From Pedobacter frigiditerrae (GTDB taxonomy: Bacteria; Bacteroidota; Bacteroidia; Sphingobacteriales; Sphingobacteriaceae), in contig NZ_SJSK01000004.1 in the NCBI RefSeq assembly GCF_004331645.1, positions 124,001 through 188,000 on the forward strand: DNA of 64,000 nt, written 5' to 3'. Numbering within the stretch: the stretch's first letter is position 1; the number at the start of each line of letters is the position of its first letter. Position numbers and translations under genes: made by a program. Below are positions 1-8,715 of the stretch, piece after piece. Under the pieces are notes generated by a model. The model was not told the origin of the DNA and made no database searches. It worked only from the letters and a program-made list of their open reading frames with translations.

Positions 1-1
1 G

Positions 2-382
2 TATGAGTATTTTTTAACAGCTGATGAACGCAAAATGCGTCCTATGATTTTAAAAGACATTGCTGATAAAATAGGAATGGACATTTCAACCGTATCTAGG
101 GTAGCAAACTCTAAATATGTTCAAACGGAATTTGGCACATTTTTATTAAAATCTTTCTTTTCAGAGGCTATTCAGACCGAAAGTGGAGAAGAAGTTTCTA
201 ATAAAGAAGTAAAGAAAATACTGGAAGATTGTATTGGAAACGAAGATAAACGTCGCCCTTTGGCAGATGAAAAATTAACTGAAATCTTAAAAGAAAGAGG
301 TTATAACATTGCCAGAAGAACAGTTGCTAAATATCGTGAGCAAATGAACATTCCTGTTGCAAGATTAAGGAAGGAGCTTTAG
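2..382 (+). CDS. rpoN: RNA polymerase sigma-54 factor, C-terminal part (5' end outside window)
   Basis: This is the DNA-binding end of sigma-54, the factor that recognises -24/-12 promoters and needs an activator ATPase. The reading frame is open from base 2, so the visible methionines are internal and the gene starts upstream of the window. The RpoN box ARRTVAKYRE lies about 20 residues before the stop. Before it come a helix-turn-helix segment (DIADKIGMDISTVSRVANSK) and a GTFLLKSFFSEA stretch, all standard for the family. Only the last ~126 residues are present. The gene is followed by a hairpin that probably ends transcription. Confidence 0.95.
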   Translation, partial: YEYFLTADERKMRPMILKDIADKIGMDISTVSRVANSKYVQTEFGTFLLKSFFSEAIQTESGEEVSNKEVKKILEDCIGNEDKRRPLADEKLTEILKERGYNIARRTVAKYREQMNIPVARLRKEL

Positions 383-424
383 TTTCGCTTTGCGAATAAT
401 TGTACGCTTTACTGCCGTGCTGGC

Positions 425-460
425 AGGTATTAAAATAATCTCGCCAATTTTTTAATACCT
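425..460. terminator. Bidirectional hairpin between rpoN and the PorP gene
   Basis: Perfect 11-bp arms AGGTATTAAAA and TTTTAATACCT surround a short loop, with a T-rich right side on the + strand and an A-rich left side. It sits between the convergent ends of rpoN (+) and the PorP/SprF gene (-), so it can serve both. Function is inferred from position and symmetry only. Confidence 0.6.
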
Positions 461-482
461 TAGTTAGTCAAACTTTACCAAC

Positions 483-1493
483 TTACCACATCCTCATAGA
501 GCTTAATACTTGATAAACGTTGTTAAGCTGTAATCCTAAAACAATTTCGTGGCTACCATAACTCACTTTGTTTAACTGTGACGTTGTGAAGTCATAGGAG
601 TAAGTTAAATTTACCAGTTTACTCACATTCAATCCGGCCATTGCAGAATAAGAATCATTATGTCTGTAACTTCCCCCTAACCAAAACCTATCTTTAAATC
701 CGAGTTTTAAGTTAACATCAACAGATAGTGGAGTTGGACTTACGTATTTCACCATAATTGAAGGAATGGCTGTAATACTTTCATCGATATATAATTTATA
801 ACCAGTTGTAAAAAAAGCATGGGGCACTTCTTTACCTGTTTTATAATTTGGATCGCTTGTAAAAGCCAGTTTCTGAGGTAAAATTTGTTGAACCGATGCA
901 CCAGCAAAAAAACGAGCGCCATACAACCAAACCCCTAAACTTAGATCTGGCTTAACCTGACTAACTATTGCATTATTTAATGCGGGATCATTTGGATTTT
1001 CTAATGTCAACTGATTAATATCTAATCCAATTCTCGTTACACCAGCTGCAGCACCAACAGATAAATTTAATGTCCCGGTTAGTTGAAGGTGATAGGCATA
1101 AGTTAAATTTGCATCTAACCGTGAAATAGGACCTGTTTTATCTAATACAACCGTTGCCCCCATTCCATGATGAGAGGGTGAAGCTGTATAGTTTTGACTA
1201 TAATCATCTGCTCTAGGGTCTTCGCCCTTCTCTGGCATTGATAATGGATTTTTCCATAAATAATCTGGACTTAAGCTCCAATGAGCAGAAGCAAATGTAG
1301 TTTGAGGAGCGTTATCAATTCCAGACCATTGTTTCCTATATCCAGCTTTAAAATCTGTATAGTTTTCAATCCCACTCAATGCTGGGTTTAATAGAAAATT
1401 ATTAAAGATATATTGAGTATACTGAGGCTTTTGCTGACCGAAGACAGAAATACTTATCAATGATAAAGCAAAAATGTAAAAAATCTTCTTCAA
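483..1493 (-). CDS. PorP/SprF family type IX secretion membrane protein
   Basis: A 336-aa outer-membrane beta-barrel protein of the PorP/SprF family. It begins with a signal peptide ending near VFGQQKP, followed at once by the family opening QYTQYIFNNFLLNPALSG. The length matches the family (about 300-350 aa). In gliding Bacteroidota these proteins act with the type IX secretion system to place partner proteins with a type-B C-terminal domain on the surface. Here the partner is the large CHU_C protein encoded directly upstream, with only 2 bp between stop and start. This is therefore almost certainly a two-gene operon. Family assignment is firm; the one-to-one partnership is inferred from known PorP/SprF-CHU_C pairs. 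Confidence 0.9.
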   Translation of the reverse strand: MKKIFYIFALSLISISVFGQQKPQYTQYIFNNFLLNPALSGIENYTDFKAGYRKQWSGIDNAPQTTFASAHWSLSPDYLWKNPLSMPEKGEDPRADDYSQNYTASPSHHGMGATVVLDKTGPISRLDANLTYAYHLQLTGTLNLSVGAAAGVTRIGLDINQLTLENPNDPALNNAIVSQVKPDLSLGVWLYGARFFAGASVQQILPQKLAFTSDPNYKTGKEVPHAFFTTGYKLYIDESITAIPSIMVKYVSPTPLSVDVNLKLGFKDRFWLGGSYRHNDSYSAMAGLNVSKLVNLTYSYDFTTSQLNKVSYGSHEIVLGLQLNNVYQVLSSMRMW

Positions 1494-1495
1494 AA

Positions 1496-4400
1496 CTATC
1501 TTATAATTGTTAGGTTTCCAGTAATGCTTTTTCTACCGCTATTTGGATTGATAATATAGTAATAAGTTCCGATAGGTAAAGGCTTATTATTATAATTTCC
1601 ATCGAAAGGTACAGCATATCCTTTACTAAAATACACTCTTTCGCCATTTCTATTGTATATTTCTACATTAGCATTTGGGTAAGTATCTAAATATTTTACA
1701 TTCCAAACATCATTTACCCCATCTCCATTAGGCGTAAAACTGTTAGGCGCATTAACACTCTGCAAAACATATACATATACATCATCTGTCATGTAACAAC
1801 CCTGACTTGATGTAACTGTCAGTGTGTATTTGGTATCCTGCTCTGGATTTGCTATTGGACTTAAAACATCATCAGCACTTAATCCTATAGATGGTGTCCA
1901 TTTATAGCTTAATCCATTTCCTCTTGCCGTAGCTGAGATTTGTTTTTGGCCACCTGCCAATAAATAGAAATCTGCACCAGCATCTACAGTTGGTACTGGA
2001 TAAACTTCTATGGTTTGTGTTTGAGCATTGGTACAACCATTACTAGCAGTAAAAGTATAGGTAATATCATGAACTCCAATACCTGCAATTATCGGATTAA
2101 ATAAGCCTGTTGTACTTACTCCTTTGCCGGTATACTCATAAGAACCCAATAAACCTCCGGTTTCTGCACCTGTAAATTGAACTACACCACCATTTAAGCA
2201 AACCGCTTCAAGTGCATCAAATTTTACCACAGGTGAAGCCAGTAAAATAACATCATGTATAATTTCATTTGAACAAGTACCTCCTGAATAAACAACCATT
2301 CTAACTTTTAAGGTTTTGGTTAATGGTGCGGTAAACTGAGGATAAATAAAATCATATAGCTTGCCTACTGTGGGATCTAAATCATCATCACCATACTTTA
2401 CTCCGTCTATATACCATTGTACCTTAGTTATATTGCCAAAATCTACAGTGGATATATTTTTCAATGTAAACAACTGATTACTACATAAATTATTGGCATT
2501 TAAAGTCTCAAAATCTGCTTTTGGGAAAGAACCATTTACAGTAAAAGGTAGAGATAAAGTTTTTGCACAACCATTAACGTTGGTTATAATTAAAGTTACT
2601 GTATAGTTTCCAGGAGCATTATATTTATGCTTGCCATCTCTTTCCGTTGAAGTATTAAGTGCTCCAGAAGCGACATCTCCAAAATTCCATAAATAAGTAA
2701 GCCCTGTTGGGATCGTGCCATCATAATCTGTTGATGAATTAACAAAAACAGCTTGTGCATCTGCTAAACAAACATCAGGAATAATAAAATCGGCAATCGG
2801 TAAGGTTGTGATATTAACATCTAGCGAAAATGGTTTACTAATACAGCCTTTATCACTTTCTGCTACTAAGGTCACCGTATATTTTCCTGGAGCTGCATAT
2901 TTATAATTAAATGGAGTTCCATCTCCTTGAATTGGAGCTTTACCATCGCCCATATCCCAAGTCCACTTTACAATAGTTCCGGGTGCAGCAATTGTTGATT
3001 GATTAATAAAAGAAATATCTGTATCTATACAAGAATTCTGGTTAACTACAAATAAGGAAGTTACTTTTGGATTAATTAATATATCTTCCGTAGCGACGTC
3101 AGATAAACAACCATTTTCTGCTCCAACAGAAAGTGTAACTGTAAAATTCCCACTTGCCGCATAAGTATGTTTAGGGTTTTGTTCGGTTGATGTTTTGCCA
3201 TCTCCGAAATCCCAAAGCCACTTAGTGATTATTTTACCTGTAACCTGTGAGGAACTTACATCTTTAAAAGCTATTTCTTTGTCTGCACAACCTGAAGTAA
3301 CTTTGGTAAATACCGCTTTTGGCAAGGGATCTACATCGAAATTAAAAATCAATTCAATCTCACTTGTTGGAAAACAAGTACCACCATTAGGTGGTATGGT
3401 TGCAGTAGCAGAAATTTGTGTTCTTCCTACAACAGCAAATGCCTTATTAACTGGGGCTGTATAAGTATATAAAGTTTGACCATTAACTGTAGACTGGACA
3501 CCAATTGGCGCATTATCAATATAATCTGGTGTGCCGTCGCTAAATTTCCAAACCAGTTTTAGCAATTGATAAGGCAAGGTTAGCTTAAAATCTGCTGGCT
3601 GACCAATACAGGCAGATGCATTTTCTTCTCCTGTAGTTTTATTAAGCAACAACAAAAATTGCGTAGAAGCAAGGCTTGTTCCAGCAGAATAAGCATAAGA
3701 TTCTGCATTACCAAAACCATAAGCAATAGCATTAAAACCATCATCAGCTGTTAATGTTAAACTCTCTTCAAACACTTGAATTTGGATATAGGAGTAATTT
3801 GCATCACCCGGCACTGGTTGCCAAATCCCATTATCAGGAAGATTGCCATTTAACTTAAAGGTAGATGTCTTTGCTGTTTTCATAAATATGTTTACATATT
3901 TAGTTTGAATAGCTTGGTTACTTGAAGAAAACACCGTAATATTCTTAATGTTAAATTCAGTAGGGTTCAATAAAACCATTTCAGGGTCTCCAATTATCAT
4001 ATTGCCTGCAATACTAGAACATGCTTGTGTTAGTGAATATTGGGCTACACTAATTAATTTATCTGCAGATACTAAAACAGCCTCAGTTAATTGTTGAGTT
4101 TCATAAAATTGTCCTTTGTTTATTTTCTGGACTAATCCATTTACATTAATATTGGTATTATCTTCTTGAGCTAAAACCCTTAAGATATACCTTCTACCTA
4201 TAAAAGGTATTGCGCCATAATTTTTCCCCCAGCTATTAGTTGTATAAAGTTGTTGAAATAATGGGTCTCTAGAGCCTGTACAAGCTATGGTGAGCGAGGT
4301 ACTTCCAGAAAAAGCAGCAAATCGCTTACATTGAGAGGTAAGTGGGTTTACCTCCACAAAAGTACCCGTTAGATCAGCACCCCCACCAGGTAAATATTCA

Positions 4401-4969
4401 TAAACATCACCAGCTTTAGGCAATGAAACATTCCTTGTAGTACCATTAACCTCATGTATAACTAAATCTGTCTTATCTTCCGTTGCAACTAATACCAAAA
4501 AATTTCCACCACCACCATCTTGGGTATAATTCATAGAATAATACTTTTGACCTAGTGATTCTCTCGGTAAAATTAATGAGGCTGCAGATCGAGCCCCTGC
4601 ATAAATATGCGCATATACAGCAACATTTGGTTTTCCTGCCGTCGTAACAACATGTATTCCTTTGTTAGTCAATACCGCATTACCTTCTGAAGCATTGATG
4701 TATGAATTTGCCCTCGGAACACTAAAAGTAACAATGGTATTTGCTAAAATCGGCTTAGTTTCGGTATAAGCACCGCAACTTACAGTAACTTCAGAATTAG
4801 CTTTACTCGTTACAAAAACATTCATGTTAGCCAAACTATTACCACTTGGATCATGTGTTGGAAAGGGAAGCCAAAAATCTGACCCCTCATTAGAAATATT
4901 CTGAGCCTTTGCTATCTGAAAAAAACCAGCAAAAAGTAGTACAATTATAGATGGTAATAGTTTCTTCAT
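1496..4969 (-). CDS. Secreted PKD-repeat surface protein with gliding-motility C-terminal domain (CHU_C)
   Basis: A 1157-aa surface protein. I chose the ATG at 4969 over the upstream TTG because it starts directly with a normal signal peptide (MKKLLPSIIVLLFAGFF..AKAQ). After the signal comes an IgGFc-binding-like N-terminal region (about residues 25-330, starting GSDFWLPFPT). At least three PKD domains follow in the middle, recognisable by WLWDFGDGK, WTWDMGDGK and YLWNFGD cores, each ending in YTVTL-type strands. The last ~85 residues are the gliding-motility-associated domain (NSFTPNGDGVNDVW ... ITGNLTIIR), a type-B sorting signal for type IX secretion. Likely an adhesin or other surface structure. 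It is cotranscribed with PorP/SprF. The ligand cannot be told from sequence. Confidence 0.9.
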   Translation of the reverse strand: MKKLLPSIIVLLFAGFFQIAKAQNISNEGSDFWLPFPTHDPSGNSLANMNVFVTSKANSEVTVSCGAYTETKPILANTIVTFSVPRANSYINASEGNAVLTNKGIHVVTTAGKPNVAVYAHIYAGARSAASLILPRESLGQKYYSMNYTQDGGGGNFLVLVATEDKTDLVIHEVNGTTRNVSLPKAGDVYEYLPGGGADLTGTFVEVNPLTSQCKRFAAFSGSTSLTIACTGSRDPLFQQLYTTNSWGKNYGAIPFIGRRYILRVLAQEDNTNINVNGLVQKINKGQFYETQQLTEAVLVSADKLISVAQYSLTQACSSIAGNMIIGDPEMVLLNPTEFNIKNITVFSSSNQAIQTKYVNIFMKTAKTSTFKLNGNLPDNGIWQPVPGDANYSYIQIQVFEESLTLTADDGFNAIAYGFGNAESYAYSAGTSLASTQFLLLLNKTTGEENASACIGQPADFKLTLPYQLLKLVWKFSDGTPDYIDNAPIGVQSTVNGQTLYTYTAPVNKAFAVVGRTQISATATIPPNGGTCFPTSEIELIFNFDVDPLPKAVFTKVTSGCADKEIAFKDVSSSQVTGKIITKWLWDFGDGKTSTEQNPKHTYAASGNFTVTLSVGAENGCLSDVATEDILINPKVTSLFVVNQNSCIDTDISFINQSTIAAPGTIVKWTWDMGDGKAPIQGDGTPFNYKYAAPGKYTVTLVAESDKGCISKPFSLDVNITTLPIADFIIPDVCLADAQAVFVNSSTDYDGTIPTGLTYLWNFGDVASGALNTSTERDGKHKYNAPGNYTVTLIITNVNGCAKTLSLPFTVNGSFPKADFETLNANNLCSNQLFTLKNISTVDFGNITKVQWYIDGVKYGDDDLDPTVGKLYDFIYPQFTAPLTKTLKVRMVVYSGGTCSNEIIHDVILLASPVVKFDALEAVCLNGGVVQFTGAETGGLLGSYEYTGKGVSTTGLFNPIIAGIGVHDITYTFTASNGCTNAQTQTIEVYPVPTVDAGADFYLLAGGQKQISATARGNGLSYKWTPSIGLSADDVLSPIANPEQDTKYTLTVTSSQGCYMTDDVYVYVLQSVNAPNSFTPNGDGVNDVWNVKYLDTYPNANVEIYNRNGERVYFSKGYAVPFDGNYNNKPLPIGTYYYIINPNSGRKSITGNLTIIR

Positions 4970-5106
4970 TTGACGAGCGACGGACAAAAAATTAACCCCC
5001 GTTTTACAATAATAATTATTATTATATTAAAGTAATGCTTTTGTTTAGGAAGAATCGACGAATTACCTAATTGCCTAGATAAAAACGAACTAAATTGCGT
5101 AAAGTG

Positions 5107-5562
5107 CTATGATAAAAGATTTTGCCTGGCTATAAACTCTAATTGGCTATTGGCAATCAAAAGTTTTTCTGTTAGTTCTTTATTCTCTTTTCTAAGGGTA
5201 TAAATTTCCTTGGCTTTTTCTATATTGATCCTTAAATCTTCTTCCATCCAAGGCTTTTGGATATACCTATAAACTTGCCCCTTATTAATGGCATCTATAA
5301 CTGCATCAATGTCTGTATATCCTGTTAAGATCATTCTTATTGGTTCTGGATGTTTTTCTAAAATAGAAGCTAAAAACTCAACCCCAGTTGTCCTTGGCAT
5401 CCGCTGATCGGTGATAATGATATGAATGTCTTCCTTATCAAGTATCTTTCTCCCCTCCTCTGCAGACTCTGCTGTAAAAATTTTATATAACCTACGATAA
5501 GTTGCCGCAAAAGCACTTAGGTTATGGGGTTCGTCATCTACATATAAAATGTTTGTACTCAT
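5107..5562 (-). CDS. Single-domain response regulator with C-terminal coiled coil
   Basis: A 151-aa receiver protein of the RpfG-like type. The acidic pair is D9/D10, the phospho-acceptor D52 (ITDQRMPRTTG) and the conserved lysine K103 (YIQKPW). Residues about 110-150 form a charged helix with no DNA-binding or enzymatic domain. I chose the ATG at 5562 over the TTG 12 bp upstream. The receiver closely resembles the N-terminal receiver of the hybrid protein at 10839-11924 (same TTGVEF, LTGYTDIDA, RYIQKPW blocks), which suggests duplication within the locus. It is divergently transcribed from the E1-nitroreductase gene across a short AT-rich region. Output is probably by protein-protein contact. 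Confidence 0.85.
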   Translation of the reverse strand: MSTNILYVDDEPHNLSAFAATYRRLYKIFTAESAEEGRKILDKEDIHIIITDQRMPRTTGVEFLASILEKHPEPIRMILTGYTDIDAVIDAINKGQVYRYIQKPWMEEDLRINIEKAKEIYTLRKENKELTEKLLIANSQLEFIARQNLLS

Positions 5563-5583
5563 TTGTGCTGCCAATAAAAAGAT

Positions 5584-5650
5584 AAAAATACTTTTTTATT
5601 ATAACTCTTAAAAGACTAATTTAGTTGTTTTAACAATTAAAAGTATTTTT
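5584..5650. promoter_or_regulatory. Long-spaced perfect inverted repeat in a divergent promoter region
   Basis: AAAAATACTTTT (5584-5595) and AAAAGTATTTTT (5639-5650) are perfect 12-bp inverted copies 43 bp apart. They lie between the divergent receiver gene (start 5562) and the E1-nitroreductase gene (start 5682). The spacing, about four helical turns, would suit a regulator binding two sites or DNA looping. The region is AT-rich, so chance is possible. Confidence 0.4.
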
Positions 5651-5681
5651 ATTTATTATATCTCCCCATTTAAATACAAAA

Positions 5682-8006
5682 ATGCATCATGAAACTGGCT
5701 TAAACCCTACTTTATCGCAGCTTATTTCAGAAACTTCCAGACAAAAAACAGTATATAAACCTGTATTTTTCAACCTGTTAGACACAGCCCAAAAAAGTGC
5801 ATTCGAACAACTGATTTCAACTAAAAATAATTTACAAGTTTACGATCATATCTATACCCAAGTTGAAGAATTAATTAAATGTTTATACCCAACTATTGTT
5901 TTTTTACCACCTAGTGAGTTAGAAAAGGCTGTAAAGAATCATTTTGGAGAAAAATCCACTGATGATTTTGGGGTTTGGGTCTACTATCCTTGGGCAGAAA
6001 AATTAGTTCACCTTTTAGATGAGCAAGAATTTGCCATTGTTCGTACCAACAGAAATAAACATAAAATTACAGCTCAAGAACAGGCGCTCTTATCTCAAAA
6101 GAAAATTGGAGTAATGGGTTTATCCGTTGGCCAATCGGTTTCCTTAACACTAGCAATGGAACGTGGGTTTGGAGAGTTACGCATCGCGGATTTTGATGAG
6201 CTAGACCTGAGCAACATTAATAGAATTAGAACAGGGGTTTATAACCTTAAAATTCTGAAAACTGTAATTGTTGCAAGGGAAATTGCAGAAATAGACCCTT
6301 ACTTAAATGTGGTTTGTTTTGATGAAGGCATAACTGACGAAAACCTTGATCGTTTTTTAACGGAAAATGGCAAAATCGATTTACTAATAGATGAATGCGA
6401 TAGTTTCGACATAAAAATTAATGCCCGTAACAAAGCAAAAATATTTGGTATACCTGTTCTAATGGAAGGAAGTGATAGAGGCACTATCGATATTGAAAGG
6501 TTTGATTTAGAACCCGAAAGACCCGTTTTACACGGCATGGTTGAACATTTGGACATGAGCAAGTATAAATCGCTTACTACATTAGATGAGAGAATACCAT
6601 ACATTACTGCGGTAACGGGAGTTGAAACCCTATCCCCTAGAATGAAAGCCTCAGCTGTAGAAATAATGGCTACCATTTCTACTTGGCCTCAACTGGCAAG
6701 TGCGGTAACTTATGGAGGTGGTATCACTGCAGATTTATCTAGAAAAATCCTATTAGGCAACCTGAATATTTCTGGTCGTTTTTTCCTTGATTTAGATGAA
6801 TTAATTGCTGATCCAGAAAAAACTACTGATCCAAAAACAACTACAAATCTAACGCCGCTTTCTCTAGAAAATATAGAAGACTTTATTAAAACCAATCGCT
6901 TGGCTTTTGACGAAAATAAGCAGCAGCTATCAGAAGACATTTTAAACGACTTGATAACTGCTGCTGGAAAAGCCCCATCAGGCGGCAACAATCAACCTTG
7001 GCGTTGGCATTATCAAAATGGCTTATTGCATTTGTTTTTAGAGCAAAGTGATGCGCAAGCTTATTTAGACCCTCAATATATTTCATCTTACATTTCAATA
7101 GGCTCTGCCATTGAAAATCTTTTATTAAAAGCAGCTCATCTAAATTTAGCTGTTAACTGGAATTTAACTCCTCAATTTGCACCAAATCATTTAGCCTGGT
7201 TTAGTTTTACCTCAAGTTATCAGCCTACTGAGCAAGAAATAACTTTAGCTAAACAAATTGATTTAAGACATACCAATCGTAAAATTACACCTAAGCAAGA
7301 AATTGATCAAATTGACTTAAACCAACTTTCAAGTCTTGTAGAACAAATTCCTAATGCCCAACTCCAATGGATCACTGATCCGGAAATGATTAAAAACATT
7401 GGCGCTATTTCTACTCAAACAGATTTACTAAGGATGTTTATTCCAGAAGCTCATGAAGACTTCATTACCAAAGAGATGCGCTGGGATTTAAACGAAGTAC
7501 AAGCTAAAGAAGACGGAATAGGTATACACACCTTAGATTTGAGCAATAATGATTTAATAGGCATTCGCTTATTAAAAGATAAAAAGATGATTAGCTTTTT
7601 GCAGCAAATGAATGGCGGTAGTGGCTTTAAGAGACTAACCATGATGCAGTTCATGGCTTCATCAGCTATTGGCTTAATTACAATGCCAAAAGGCGAAATC
7701 AATTCATTTATTGAAGGTGGAAGGGCTGCGGAGAAATTATGGTTAGGCGCTACAGCATTAGAACTTCAAATTCACCCTATTAATGTTCCTTTAATATTTT
7801 TCTATAAAAACAGTGTTGAAGATAGTTTAGCTATTCCTTTGGAAAACAAGGCACAATTAACTTTGGCCGAACAAAATTTCAATCGGTTGTTTAGTCTTTC
7901 AACTGAACAACCTATCTTTATGTTCAGAATTTTTAAAGCCGCTCCGTCACCAGAAAGAACCATCCGAAAATCAATCTTTAAAACATTCTCAATTGGAAGA
8001 GCTTAA
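5682..8006 (+). CDS. ThiF/E1-like adenylating domain fused to a nitroreductase-like domain (Rv1355c/MoeY family)
   Basis: A 774-aa two-enzyme fusion. Residues ~140-330 are an E1/ThiF/MoeB-type Rossmann domain: nucleotide loop GLSVGQS (146-152), acidic patch ADFDELDLSNINRIRTG with the N-x-N-R signature, and a later LIDECDS segment. I see no CxxC zinc pairs of the MoeB/ThiF type. Residues ~400-740 are nitroreductase-like, opening with the FMN-contact motif APSGGNNQPWRW. The N-terminal ~135 residues are uncharacterised. The same architecture is known from the mycobacterial Rv1355c (MoeY) family, whose reaction is not established. In known E1 enzymes this domain adenylates a C-terminal carboxylate; the flavin domain may then oxidise or reduce the product. 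The gene heads a likely operon with an acyltransferase-like gene and sensor kinases. Confidence 0.8.
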   Translation: MHHETGLNPTLSQLISETSRQKTVYKPVFFNLLDTAQKSAFEQLISTKNNLQVYDHIYTQVEELIKCLYPTIVFLPPSELEKAVKNHFGEKSTDDFGVWVYYPWAEKLVHLLDEQEFAIVRTNRNKHKITAQEQALLSQKKIGVMGLSVGQSVSLTLAMERGFGELRIADFDELDLSNINRIRTGVYNLKILKTVIVAREIAEIDPYLNVVCFDEGITDENLDRFLTENGKIDLLIDECDSFDIKINARNKAKIFGIPVLMEGSDRGTIDIERFDLEPERPVLHGMVEHLDMSKYKSLTTLDERIPYITAVTGVETLSPRMKASAVEIMATISTWPQLASAVTYGGGITADLSRKILLGNLNISGRFFLDLDELIADPEKTTDPKTTTNLTPLSLENIEDFIKTNRLAFDENKQQLSEDILNDLITAAGKAPSGGNNQPWRWHYQNGLLHLFLEQSDAQAYLDPQYISSYISIGSAIENLLLKAAHLNLAVNWNLTPQFAPNHLAWFSFTSSYQPTEQEITLAKQIDLRHTNRKITPKQEIDQIDLNQLSSLVEQIPNAQLQWITDPEMIKNIGAISTQTDLLRMFIPEAHEDFITKEMRWDLNEVQAKEDGIGIHTLDLSNNDLIGIRLLKDKKMISFLQQMNGGSGFKRLTMMQFMASSAIGLITMPKGEINSFIEGGRAAEKLWLGATALELQIHPINVPLIFFYKNSVEDSLAIPLENKAQLTLAEQNFNRLFSLSTEQPIFMFRIFKAAPSPERTIRKSIFKTFSIGRA

Positions 8007-8715
8007 GCCACATATAGATAACCTTTACTTCAGGGCTTTTAGAGCAGTTGACGATCGTGCCTCCTGTATGAAATTTATAGAAGGCCATACCCATGTATTA
8101 GAAGTATTCGGCATCACTCAAATCACATCTGCTAAAATAGACTGGGTACTAAACCCAGATGTTTACGTTATTTTGGTAAGTGCCGAAAAAGATGGCAAGG
8201 CATTGGCTGGAGGAAGAATACATCAGGCCAATAGAAAAAATTCTTTACCCTTAGAAGATGCTGTTGGCAATATGGACGACAGGATCTATAAAATGGTTGA
8301 AGACAGAACCGATGCTGGCACAGGTGAATTTTGCGGTCTTTGGAACTCTTGGGAAATTGCGGGATTAGGTATTGGTAGTGTACATTTAAGTATAGCAAGT
8401 GTTGCTTTAGCAGGCATACTTAACTTAGATACTTTATTTAGTTTGTGCGCACCTGCCACTTATCGTAATTCTATTAGAGGTGGTTTTAGGGTAATTACGG
8501 AAATTGGTGTCAATGGTAAATTTTATTATCCAAAAGAAGATCTAACTGCCACAGCTATCTTAATTGATGATGTGCAAAATCTACCAGAAACACACGATGA
8601 TATTAGAACAGCTATTATGGAATTGAGGAAAAATAACACCTTAACCCAACAACTACCGGCTAAAACAGGAGAAGTAGTTAACTTGCATTTTGATTTGAAC
8701 CTAAGCAAAGAATGA
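7993..8715 (+). CDS. GNAT-like acyltransferase, autoinducer-synthase/FeeM-like layout
   Basis: A 240-aa protein starting at a TTG inside the end of the previous gene (14-bp overlap, so translational coupling is likely). The first in-frame ATG would remove 25 conserved-looking residues. It has the GNAT order of elements: strand VYVILVSAE (57-65) with GGRIH (73-77), a central GTGEFCGLW (109-117), the turn AGLGIGS (123-129) followed by a long helix, and RGGF near 165. The N-terminus (FRAFRAVDDRASC) and the G-G-R ... E-x-x-G-L-W spacing recall LuxI-type and N-acyl amino acid synthases more than typical GNATs. Acyl donor and acceptor are unknown. The next gene starts inside its stop codon (ATGA). 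Confidence 0.55.
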   Translation: MEELKPHIDNLYFRAFRAVDDRASCMKFIEGHTHVLEVFGITQITSAKIDWVLNPDVYVILVSAEKDGKALAGGRIHQANRKNSLPLEDAVGNMDDRIYKMVEDRTDAGTGEFCGLWNSWEIAGLGIGSVHLSIASVALAGILNLDTLFSLCAPATYRNSIRGGFRVITEIGVNGKFYYPKEDLTATAILIDDVQNLPETHDDIRTAIMELRKNNTLTQQLPAKTGEVVNLHFDLNLSKE

